This document shows, in pieces, positions 1 to 9,900 of a stretch of DNA of 10,031 bases. Numbering within the stretch: the first letter of the stretch is position 1; each line of letters begins with the position of its first letter. Origin of the DNA: Temnopleurus reevesii (taxonomy: Eukaryota > Echinodermata > Echinoidea > Temnopleuroida > Temnopleuridae); assembly GCA_036244855.1 (NCBI GenBank), contig BQKZ01000851.1, forward strand, positions 58,674 through 68,704. The letters run 5' to 3'. The notes below the pieces were generated by a model, which saw only the letters and a program-made list of their open reading frames with translations, had not been told where the DNA came from and ran no database searches. The position numbers were made by a program, and so were the translations under genes.

Positions 1-2
1 AT

Positions 3-251
3 TTGAAGTTCGTCTAAGATTTTAGTGACTGAGCTTGTTCTTTGATAATCTGACATAATAAATCGTGCAGCCCGGCGTTGAATAGCCTCAACCTTCTTTA
101 TGCTGGTGTCTGTGAAGGGATCCCATACCGTACAGCAGTATTCTACATGCACATGTGGGCGAACCAAACTCTTGTAACTGTAAGCTTGTGTCTTGACAGA
201 TCTTTGAGCCTTGTCCTGTCTGTTGAATATTCTTTTGGACTTACCGATTTC
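3..251 (-). mobile_element. Non-LTR retrotransposon remnant (CR1/Jockey-type reverse transcriptase, C-terminal part)
   Basis: Read on the minus strand, the frame is open from 251 down to the window edge at 3, about 83 codons. It carries the conserved block that follows the reverse transcriptase palm in CR1/Jockey/L2-like LINEs: a QAYKSLVRPH stretch, then EYCCTVWDP, then a KKVEAIQRRAARF stretch and YQRTSSVT. In intact elements this part of ORF2 supports target-primed reverse transcription. Here the frame meets a stop at 252-254, and no related protein can be followed upstream of about 233, so this is a truncated, dead copy. It is also cut by the left edge, so its 3' end lies outside. The exact clade cannot be fixed from this short piece. 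The overlapping plus-strand open frame is an antisense shadow. Confidence 0.85.
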
Positions 252-690
252 TCACAAAATAAACGGAATCCTTTCTGCATCAAACTGTCCCTGGAACACA
301 GCAGTGATCGGGGTTTCATTCTATGGAACATGATGATATTTTGGGATAAAATTAAGAAATTGATCCAACGCCTCAGTTCTGTGCGTAATACGACTGATGT
401 CTTTGAATAGACAAAATCAAGATAAAAAGTAAGGCAGACGAGTTATGGCTACTAGTCTTAATTTGCAGAAATAATTTGTCGTGAACGAATATGCAGACTG
501 CTTTTATCAGCCATAAATTGACCTTTTCCAAGACAAATAGAAGAACAAAAAATTTATCAAAATTTACATTATACTATGATTATGAATTAACTTTATTTAG
601 GAATGTGATGAATGTAAACATTTAACCCACAAAGAAAAATAAAGCTTGTAAAATAAGCCTAAAGACAGAGAAAAGTTTGTTCACCTCTAG

Positions 691-706
691 CTCTCTCTCT
701 CTCTCT
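691..706. repeat. (CT)8 dinucleotide microsatellite
   Basis: Eight uninterrupted CT units, preceded by a related CTCTAG, sit about 165 bases upstream of the start codon. On the other strand this reads as (GA)n, a sequence type that is often length-polymorphic and, in some animals, bound by GAGA-type factors near promoters. Any regulatory role here is inference from position only. Confidence 0.9.
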
Positions 707-794
707 TGATTTGTTTACTATTTTTACCGGCAAACTGCGCACACACTACACGTTTTAACCAACTTAAAAGGAGGAAGCCCTTTGATTAAAGATC

Positions 795-803
795 TATTTA
801 TAA
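795..803 (+). promoter_or_regulatory. Possible TATA-like box
   Basis: The string TATTTATAA lies 66 bases upstream of the start codon. If used, transcription would begin around 825-835 and leave a leader of only about 40 bases. In such AT-rich DNA a TATA-like string is expected by chance, so this is a weak call. Confidence 0.2.
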
Positions 804-868
804 TACTAGACTGCTAATTTACTTCAAATCAAAGAGAAACGATTAATATAATAATAACCTAGGAAAAG

Positions 869-999
869 ATGCGTCGTCGGGGTGACAAAACCGCACCAAA
901 TTCCCAAACAAATGGAGAAGGTGGAGGTGAAGGCGTGACCGAAACTTCAAAGAATGGAGGCGGGGAAGTTTCGGCGTGCGAGGCAACAAGGAGACGCCG
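869..999 (+). CDS. ABHD12: ABHD12 coding exon 1 (start codon, basic N-terminus)
   Basis: This exon encodes residues 1-43 plus two bases of codon 44. The N-terminus begins MRRRGDK, continues through a low-complexity Gly/Glu/Asn/Thr stretch and ends in an Arg cluster (RRR) just before the membrane segment. The start was chosen because it has A at -3, a stop (TAG, 860-862) lies in frame two codons upstream, and the downstream frame joins exon 2 cleanly. The donor is GTATGT at 1000-1005. If the donor is ignored the frame stops within four codons, which supports splicing here. This part is poorly conserved in the family, so its support comes from position, frame and the basic residues flanking a type II-like membrane anchor. 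Confidence 0.8.
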
Positions 1000-3900
1000 G
1001 TATGTAGTCTAAGGAGCTGCACGTTACGCTCGGGATATCAGTTTTTGTCTCTCTCTTCTATTAGTGTCTGTGACCATCAAATGCTGACGCATCGTTTTGG
1101 GGAATTATTGGGGAATGCAATGTTTCCAATTAAGTTTATAATTTGATGAAAAAAAGCAGGGGTTGTGAAAAAGGCTAGATCATGATCATCAGGCAAGGTG
1201 AAGTTGAAGTTCTGAAGTGAAGGTCACCTACACAATACAATCATGCCCAGTCATAGCTACCAGGGACAACTCCCTGGTTCTACTATCAACTTTGTATGCT
1301 CGACTGTGTAAAATAATACAGGGACATTTTTTCAAACAGTTGATAGATTGAATTTAAGGAAATCACTTGAAACTCATTTCAGGCATTATTAACACTAGTA
1401 TTAACAGCAGTGTACTGTTTGAATATTTTGTTTTTACTGAGTTGAGCTTTCTGATACTACAGGACAATGAAATTCAAACAACATATAATAAAGAGATGTT
1501 AGATCTGAAATTGAATTCCAAATGTAATTTTTGCCAAGACCATTATTATACCTTTTTTAATACAATTCAGAATTAAATTTAAATTTAAAATGATTTCTCT
1601 TTATCAAGGTTCTTCTATTTTAGATGTCTAAAATTTACTAAAATATACTCAATAGCATTCAGCAACAATCATCTTGTTCTGTGAACATGATGTTGTATTT
1701 CATTTTCATCCTCATGAATTGAACCAGACAAAGTTTCAACGTGCAGTGAAAATGCACAGAGACTAAATCTTTTGGTCTTATTAACTATACATATCAAACA
1801 TTTTGATATGAATGTTTCTATTATATAGATGAACATGAATATATGAATCATTAGGATATTGAAACAAACATGGCAATACATATGTTTTGTTTATTGTATC
1901 ATGCATGCCTCTTCAGTTCAATGAAATTTTAATTAAAATATTTGATTGCTTTTTCTTCTTCCCCTCTTTTAAATTTTTTCTCATAGAAAGCGGGCTATAA
2001 TTTGGAGCTGGGCCTGGAAGATATTTTTGCTGAATTCTTTCCTGTTTTATACAATCTTCCCCGTTTTAGTCTACTTCATACCCAACTTTGCAGCTCAGAT
2101 GATTTTTCTCAATTACAGTAAGTACATGTGGCTATTATACTATTAAAGTCAACCAGATTTTTTTTTAATAGATCATGATTATAACAAATGTATTTTGTAA
2201 AGCAACTCAGGAAAATAAATGTTAAAAGAGAAAAATTAATAAAACGACTATATGTTGTGTTTTTTTTTTAATGTTAAAAAGTACAGCGTTATCATAGCAA
2301 GGAAACATCAGTTTACTTCATATCACCCCTCTTGGTTAATTTTGTGAGGAATAATGAAGAAGAAATGATCCGCATGTGTATGGCCAAGGAATTATTAGAG
2401 TAGAACATAATTCCTTTGTACTGCATGGGAAACAGCCATTTGTGAATCCTAAGAGTTTGGTCTTTATTTGAGAACCAATATTTGCTTTAGATTCCTTATC
2501 TGATAATTGTGATGTTTGCTATAACCTATACAAACAAGTGGGTAAAGGAAAATTGGAACAAAGAGCCTGTTGGGTCTCAATGCATACTTTGTTTTAAGGG
2601 GGCACTATACACAAAACACATCCAAAGCACATACTTCCAGATAAAATGCAATCACACCACTATGAGACAACCAATACCGTTGAGTCATATATCAAAATGA
2701 AGCATATGATGTACGGAATTCAATTATGACATTTTAATGTCGTAAAACTTTGCCTGGTTACCATGGCAACCACATGCTTACAGGCTATTGGATGACAGAT
2801 ATTTGCTTATTATTTGAATATNGGATAATCCATTCAAAAGTTATGAAATTTCAAAGTTTGTATTTACATCCCTCATGGGCTCCTTAAATTGGCAAACGTA
2901 CAGGCACAAAATAGAGCTGCCAACATGGAGAACTCTCCATTCACTTTGTACACAAAATTTCACATTTTCCTCTTTTTCCAGAAAAGTAGACGAAATTGTG
3001 TTTCTTCGGGTAAAAATATTATAGCCACATCAATTCTGCAAGCATTCCAGAAAGAATGATGTTGATTACTCATTTGAAATATGATATTGATCCATTTTCA
3101 ATAAATTTATATATACAAAGTGACTGAGGAGTTCTCCATGTATGACATCACAGATTATGCTAATTGGCTATATACGTTGCTAATTTAAGGATGCCCAGCA
3201 AAACTGGAAATGATAACTTTGAAAATTCATAACTTTTGAATGGATTATCCAATTTTGCTCAAATTTTCAGTTTGTTCATCTGATTTTTCTTCAATTACTG
3301 ACTGTACATTATTGTCTGGGTGTAATTCCCCTTTAATGTTGTTTTTCCTTGTAATTTCCTATTCTGTTACCATTATATGGAGTATATCACTGAATAATAA
3401 GTTCATTTTGCATGTTGACATAAAATGCTAAAGGATAATAGCCAAAGGAAATTTGTGCTTATGTTTTCAAAATTGATTAAATTATGGATATAGTGTATAC
3501 TATATTTTCGATTTATCACAAATTTCCTTCTTGACACCAGTACCTTGCAAGACAAATCAACATCATTTTACAAAACAAATTGTCAGCAAAGATGTATACA
3601 GTTCTGGCTATTTTGACGGGATTGAAGGGCTCAGATATCTTCTCAAGATATCTTCTCATTATATCTTTAATCAAAAGATTGTTTGCTCAGATTTATTTTG
3701 TTCTTAATTTTTTTTTCAGTGAAATGTCCTGTATTCCGAGATTATCATGCCCCTGAGGTGTATGGGCTGAAGGGAGCACGGAAAGTCTATCTTCCATCTA
3801 CAGAAGGAGTGCAGCTTGGAGTATGGTAAGACATTCATATAAAAAGTATAGTCTGTCCAAGAAACATGGAACCGTACACTCTCATTAATGGAATGCATCT

Positions 3901-6900
3901 GGAGATTTGCATCTACTGAAGGAGTCTAGTATTTTAAGCCTGATTAAAAAAAGAAGAGAAAGGTTAAACCCATGTCCCATTAGGCTTGATACCAAGAAGA
4001 ACAAACAAAATATTTATGAGATCACCTGAAATGCATAAATGCTTCTCTGACTTCATGTACACAATGTGATTAAAGCGATAGACCAGTTTTGGGAGGAGGG
4101 CGCTTCAGATATATAACTAGTTTGCAAGCTGCAGTAAAATTATTACCATAATGCAGTTTTTCAATAGTAAATTAGAGCATGTTCATAGTTTGAATGAAAT
4201 CAACCTAGAAATGGCTTAATTATCACAAAATAAAAAATCATGCTGCGGTCGTTCTCCCTTATACAACATGCTTCACGTACAAAATGAACGCGAACTCACA
4301 CACCGCAGATAATACCACCGATCGCACCGCCCATTTTAGGCCGACGCTCCCCCGTGCAAAAGCACCTAGCACACCGTAGGAATAATGGCTGATTGACATG
4401 TTCGACGTAAAATACACAGAATACGAGCAAAAATGTACTCCTTATATCCTAAACAGATATATTTAGGCATGTAATGCAACTTGTGAATACATCAGCTCGT
4501 TTAATATCACTTTCTGCATTCCGGTCATTACGAATCTATACCTTTAAGGTATATTTACTAGAATTGGAGAATTAATCCTGGGTTTTAAATGGTAAGCTTA
4601 TCAATTTTTTTTACCAGTCATATCCATAAATTGCTGCTGTGGCAACTGTATAATTTTACTACATCGAGTGTTGGTTACACATGCTATTCTGTAAGCTAGC
4701 ATTTTTTATCAAAAAAAATTAAAGCTTCTTCTGTAATGTATAGGTATATGATAATGCAGAAATAAAGCTGCCAACTAGCAAGATTTTATCCCAATTAGAA
4801 GGATTTTTCAGGAAAAATAGGACACTTTATAGAACAAAATAGGATATTATAAGCCCTTGAGATAGAGTGTTGGAAAATGCACGGACTCTAGGATATTTTT
4901 CTGAAAATGGGATTTTTATGGTAAAATAATCGGATTTTTATAGAAATAAGGTTGGCAGCTCTGCAGAAAGAGGTTTCATTTGATGTATTGTTCACCCATC
5001 TGTTATGTCATTAGGCAAATGCTACCCAAGGAAGCGAGACCTGCAAACGAAAATGATGAAATCACGGCTGAATTCTTTGACAAAGCTTTAGGAGACCACA
5101 GACCAGTTGTTATGTATTGCCATGGCAACTCAGGATCAAGGTAATGTAGACAATCTAAATTTTCTTGAAAGTAAAGGAAATATGAGAATGAATAGATGTG
5201 TCATATCTTAGAAATTTGTAGCTTTTCACTATCACTAAAGTTTTAAATAAATGTTATCAAACTTTGTAAAAAATAATGAATATTTTTAATATTCATACGT
5301 GATATATTCTTATTTATGTTTGTTATGTTATTATGTTTAATGTGATGTAGAAATATTGCAGCACATTTGAATTTATATAAATTTCAATTTTGATGATCAT
5401 AATGGCCCGTATTCCGATAGCGAGGTTTAAGTTAACCCTGGTCTAAATCTGTGGTTTAAGTATGGAGAGCCAAAAGAGGCTTGAATCTATAATAGTCGAT
5501 GTTTAATTTACCAGCACATTTGGCACTCATATTATTTAAAACTGTCTCGGAATAAAAACTTCAATAGTTTTCTACATTATTAGAGTATGGGAACAGAGAG
5601 CAGTTAACATACAAATTATTCATTGTAAATAAAATTTTGGCACATTTAGCTACCCATACTTAAACCACAGATTTAGACCAGGGTTAACTTAAACCTCGCT
5701 ATCGGAATACGGGCCAATGGGTTTTAATGATGATTGTTATGAGGAATATAATTCAGAAAAAATTGAATTGATAAAGAAAAGTGCATTATAGTGTATGATA
5801 AATATATATGTATATCTTTTTCATTTGGTTGCAGAGCAAATCCACATAGGGTTGAGGTATATAAGTTACTGACTCGGTTAGGATTCCATGTAGTAGCAGT
5901 AGATTATAGAGGTGAGTGTGTAATTTTGTTTTAAATCTCTTATCAAGAATAAATTCTAGTCTCATTTATATGGTGTTTGATTGTAGTATTATTAATGGCT
6001 TATAGACCCATTCCAAATGGGCTCATTTGAATCAGTGATTCATAAAAGCTATTAGATATTTGTTGAGTTTGAAATGAATCGTTTTCACTGTTTTGTGTTA
6101 ATGAAACACCCTTGGTAGAAGAAGTACCTTCACGCAAGTGGCTTGTTGCTCATGACTTGTATGTAAAGGATTATGGATTGTTCCTGATCCCATTAGAGCA
6201 ACAAATTTAGATTAAATTTTTTTCATATTTTAGCTTTTTTAAAGAAAAAGTTTCACAGTTTTGTCTAGTGTCAACATGTCAATAAGATCACCAATATTCA
6301 TCTGTATCTACTTTAGGATATGGTGATTCAACAAGCTCTACGACAGCATATGGCATTCACGATGATGTCAGAACCGTGTATAGATGGGTGAGAGAGAGGA
6401 CAGGGGATTCTCCGTTCTACATTTGGGGGCATTCCCTAGGAACAGGGTAAGGTTGCAAAAGTATATTTTCAGTTTTATAGGTGAAGTTAACCCTAATTCT
6501 ACTGGGCTGTTTACGATGTGATTTTCAAACACATGTAAATTTACAATCGTTCAAAGCGCACCCCTTATCAAGGAGCATATGGCATTCATGATGATGTCAG
6601 AACCGTGTATAGATGGGTGAGAAAGAGGACAGGGGTTCCCCTTTCTACATTTGGGGGCATTCTCTTGGAACAGGGTAAGGTTGCAAAAGTCTATTCTGGT
6701 AGGCACTTATTAGTCTCACGTAGAAGACAGAGCGTGCGCGTGCGGACAGGATTCTTTGATGGAGGTCTGCCATAGGATGTAGCGAGGCGAATGTGGAGGG
6801 AAATTTGAAAGGAGGCGAACATACGAAGTGAGATGAATGTAGAAGGAGGTGAGGCAAATGTAGAGGGAGGTTTTATAGATTTAATAGTAATAATAACCTA

Positions 6901-9900
6901 CTAATTTAATATGAAAGGAGGCGAATGTAGAGAGAGGTTTGAGACATTAACAGGGTATTTTTATGAAAGGAGGTACCGGTAATCAAAGAATCACGTCCGC
7001 GCGCACTGTCTCCTATGTGAGACTCATAAGTCCCTAATGTATATTTTCAGTATTATAAGTAAAGTTAACCCTAATTCTACTGGACTGTTAATGATGTGAT
7101 TTTCAAACACACGTTACATCAAGACCCCTTTCCCTGTTGTCGCAACTTAAGTTTCAAAAGATGCATGAGATATGAAAGAAAAAAAGTGCATTTGCGCAAA
7201 ATTCTTTTTTGGCGGCATGGTGCGGTGACACGTTTAGGATGGGGCATATTGCCCCCCCCCTCCCGATAGCCGATAGAGATAGGGTTAAAGGTAAACTAGA
7301 GTTGTGAGCATAGATATTGAATTTAGAAGAGAAGTAAATAATTGAAGAAGAAATCTGACTTTTTTTTATCAGCCATTGGGGCAGTGTTTTACCAAGTAGT
7401 ACTCATAGTGAAGAGCGACTTTGAGAAAGACTGGAATAGGTTGTTAAGTGCTGTACGTTTAAAATTGTCAATTATTGAGCAAAAAAAGGTAATGCCAGTA
7501 GTTCTTAAAGTTGTCTGTGATTTGGTGAAACACATGCAAAGCCAAGTAAAAAAAAAATTCTGTATACTTCAAGGACTTCAAGTGTTTTTCAACTGTTTTT
7601 CTATCATCAGCATGTTTTTCCTGGTGCAGCAACACAGAAAGTATAAATTCAATTTGATTGATAATCTGTTATTTATACATTTTTCTGAAAAATCACAATA
7701 GCTGTTTTATTTGTAAGTGTTTTTTTTTCAATTTGACAAAAATGAAATAGTGTTTGTCTGTTTTTATACCCATTGCCTGCTATTGAATCAAGCTTTGTAA
7801 AATTCAATTTAATAATCATAATTGCTTTACTCTTTAATTTTGCTACAACATTCTTCATGAGATGATGGCAAATGGGAACACAATTTTTTATTTTTCATTA
7901 CATCTTCTCTTTTTCCTTCAGGATTTCTACAGTATTCACTTCAAAGCTATGCAGAGAAGGTGAGTTCAAATAATAGATGATTTATAACATTCAAAACAGT
8001 ATTGTTTGGATCACAAGAATATATTAAAATGAGAAAACTTCTTCACTGACTGTGTTCATTTAGGCCCTTAGCAAAATATACCCAGTGTACAGTATTTTAA
8101 TGCTAATAAAGCAGTTTTTTTCTTTCCTGAGTTTATTTTCTTTTTTTTCTTCATTTAACCCTTTAGTGACTAAACCGCCCCTCCGACTTCACATTAAACG
8201 GCTCGTCATTTTCAATGTGCTATTATTCATTCTCAATGAGCTATAATGATAACATTTGGCAGGTGCTTGATCCTATAATAAAAGAAATGATTATGAATAT
8301 GTCTTCACAAATGAACATGTGTAGAGTTATTTCATATCATTCATAAATATGCATTAAAGACAGCAATAATGCTTCACCTTCCAATAATAATATGTCTTTT
8401 GGACACAGTCTCTTGTTACTACGGTAATTGGTTAATAGGGTCTCATTTCTCTTGCAATACAGTTTACTGCAAAATGTGACTATATGTATTGATATATCAT
8501 AGACTCCAAAACTTGCTGGTATAGTACTTCATATGATTCGGTCAAATAAAAAGTTTCCATTTCCTGTTGAGCTGGGGTCATTTGGTGGTCAAGTACCAGC
8601 ATCATTTGATCTGATTGGCATCTGTCTTTCTTCGAAATACTGAGAAATTTGTGTTTGACTAGTGCTCGAGTATTTATTTATGTACATATTAGTAAAGAGG
8701 ATGAGAATGTGAGAGAACTGTGAGATATAAAAAAAGAGATGAATATGATGAAGTAGTGTATTTCCAAATGGCAAGTACATAGCTGCCAACTATAACTAAT
8801 TTTTAGTAATCATTACTAATTTGGGCCTCAGATTTGTCAAATTGTATGTGTTACACCCAGTAAATATTAGTCATTTGCCAACATTAGCACCGTGCACTTC
8901 AATGTAAAATATGTGATGTTTACTTATTTGTAGCAGGATTATTGCAAATTCCATTGACTCATATTGGCTGCTATTTAAGTATAATGTTCAAAATATGACA
9001 AATATTAGTATTTCAACATGAAAAAAATTCATGACTTAAAAAGGATATTTTGACTAGCTGGTATGGAGTTCCGTTTTTGTGGTTATGAAAAATATGATTA
9101 TTTGTCAGTTTGCTGGAGTGCTCAATCGAGTCACTTTATGTTCATATAACTATTCATTACCAAATTGTTTTCTGGTTTTAACAGTGATGCATTTTCTTTC
9201 TTTTTTTAATTAGAGGGATGTCCAACTGGTCTTATCTTAGAAGCTCCATTCAACAATCTACTCGACGAGGTCATGAGACATCCATTTGGAATGGTAGGTT
9301 ATGTCTGCTTGCTTCCATGATGTTATTAAATGAAAAGTTAATGGTCTAAAATTGGAGTTGCTCCACATCCATTACAGTGATATCATGTGTCCTTTTAATG
9401 GGTTAATAGGGATCAACAAATGAATTTGCTGGAATTTTGTATGGCTCAATATTAATAATTACTTAAGTGGCTGGAAAAGTAACCACTGTGTTTTTAGTGG
9501 TGTACATCTACTTTTGCAGTGTTCTTTCAGCTCTTTTCTTTTATAATATATTTTGTGTGTTTAAAGTTTTTGTAAGTAGTATTGCCTTTTACCAGTGTTT
9601 TTAATTGTAGCCAACCAATTAACCATATATTAAGTGAGAATTACCCCTAAACAAATGGTTTACTTCAAAAGAGATGATTATTTTATTTTCTCATGGAAAA
9701 AATCTACTAGAAATTAAAGATTACAAAATACAGGTCTATATTATTGTTGATGTACTTTTAGATCGTAATAGTAAAAGTAGTTGACAAGTTTTGGGGATAA
9801 CTAGTTGAGGAAAGGCTAATCTGCCCAAAGATCCATTGTTGTTTGCAGAGAACTACAATATTTTGCCAAATGTATTTCCCTTATAATTGTTATAAATCCA

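Larger units (their letters stand above)
252..868. other. Intergenic / upstream region of the ABHD12-like gene
   Basis: This stretch lies between the retrotransposon remnant and the start codon of the lipase gene. It is AT-rich and has no convincing coding frame. Bases 252-420 may be further decayed retrotransposon sequence, but I could not follow the protein there. The only distinct features are the (CT)n run at 691-706 and a TATA-like string near 795-803. Because the transcription unit starts somewhere inside this stretch, its last part is probably promoter and 5' untranslated region. Confidence 0.5.
2594..3336. mobile_element. TTAA-flanked non-autonomous DNA transposon (Kolobok/piggyBac-like candidate)
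   Basis: TTAA at 2594-2597 and TTAA at 3333-3336 flank a 735-bp stretch with related inverted ends. The left end reads GGGGGCACTATACAC. The right end, on the opposite strand, reads AGGGGAATTACACCC, so the outer G run and the TA/AC core are shared. Inside lies a long imperfect inverted repeat (2823-2945 against 3118-3249). No transposase frame is visible, so any movement would have relied on an enzyme supplied elsewhere. TTAA target duplications are typical of the piggyBac and Kolobok superfamilies. Which one applies is inference, and the ends have diverged. Confidence 0.6.
2118..3719 (+). other. Intron 2 (1602 bp) with a large TTAA-flanked repeat
   Basis: The intron runs from GTAAGT to a long T-rich tract ending TTTTTTCAG. 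The middle (2598-3332) is a candidate DNA transposon, listed separately, with an internal inverted repeat. The base at 2822 is undetermined (n). Close to the acceptor, 3632-3657 holds a short direct repeat of AGATATCTTCTC. The open frames at about 2509-2700 and 3240-3431 lie partly within the repeat and look non-coding. Confidence 0.8.
3826..5014 (+). other. Intron 3 (1189 bp) with two repeat elements
   Basis: The intron runs from GTAAGA to GTCATTAG. It contains a TTAA-flanked candidate element (4070-4547) and a decayed short-unit repeat (4766-4960), both listed separately. Bases 4240-4400 are markedly richer in G, C and CG than the surrounding AT-rich intron, in keeping with inserted DNA. 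No coding frame is visible. Confidence 0.8.
6345..7115 (+). repeat. Tandem duplication of exon 6 3' part plus adjoining intron (period 229 bp)
   Basis: Copy A is 6345 to about 6543. Copy B is 6574-6699 plus about 7037-7115, interrupted by an inserted element. Both begin AGCATATGGCATTCA, run through the exon end and donor GTAAGGTTGCAAAAGT, and share intron landmarks such as GTTAACCCTAATTCTACTGG and GATGTGATTTTCAAACACA. Over the exonic 102 bases I count about six substitutions and one single-base deletion. Allelic misassembly is an alternative to a true duplication. Confidence 0.88.
6447..7921 (+). other. Intron 6 (1475 bp) with a duplicated exon copy and nested insertion
   Basis: The intron runs from GTAAGG to TTTTTCCTTCAG. 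Its first third holds the tandem copy of exon 6 (6574-6674) and, inside that copy's intron part, an inverted-repeat element (6700-7036). Bases 7117-7340 include a run of nine C (7252-7260) in a GC-richer patch. From 7340 on the sequence is AT-rich. An open stretch at 7342-7701 has no ATG at its start and no recognised similarity. Confidence 0.8.

Noticed and set aside
143..331. Minus-strand open frame of 62 codons
   Set aside because: It overlaps the retrotransposon in a different frame from the one carrying the LVRPH and RRAARF motifs.
78..410. Plus-strand open frame of 110 codons
   Set aside because: It is antisense to the reverse transcriptase remnant, whose minus-strand frame has clear family motifs; the plus-strand translation has none.
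1259..1278. Small perfect hairpin in intron 1 as a structured RNA or regulatory element
   Set aside because: An 8-bp stem with a 4-base loop, isolated and without neighbouring conserved structure, is expected by chance in 10 kb.
1367..1576. Intronic open frames at 1367-1576, 1669-1881, 2509-2700, 3240-3431, 7673-7858 and 8589-8789 as genes
   Set aside because: All are short, AT-rich, unrelated to any family I recognise, and lie inside introns or repeats of a gene whose splicing is well supported.
3716..3898. Minus-strand open frame of 60 codons
   Set aside because: Antisense shadow of ABHD12 exon 3.
5403..5716. microRNA precursor
   Set aside because: The arms are 63 bp, perfectly paired and separated by a large centre with a possible target duplication outside, which fits a transposon better than a microRNA hairpin.
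6573..6674. Duplicate exon as a mutually exclusive alternative to exon 6
   Set aside because: A possible acceptor exists at 6571-6572 and the start would be in frame, but the 1-bp deletion moves the catalytic motif out of frame and leads to a stop in exon 8.
6645..6857. Minus-strand open frame of 70 codons
   Set aside because: It crosses the border between the duplicated exon copy and the inserted element and matches nothing recognisable.
7252..7260. Run of nine C as a functional element
   Set aside because: A short homopolymer with no partner G runs or associated motif; it may even be a sequencing-length uncertainty.
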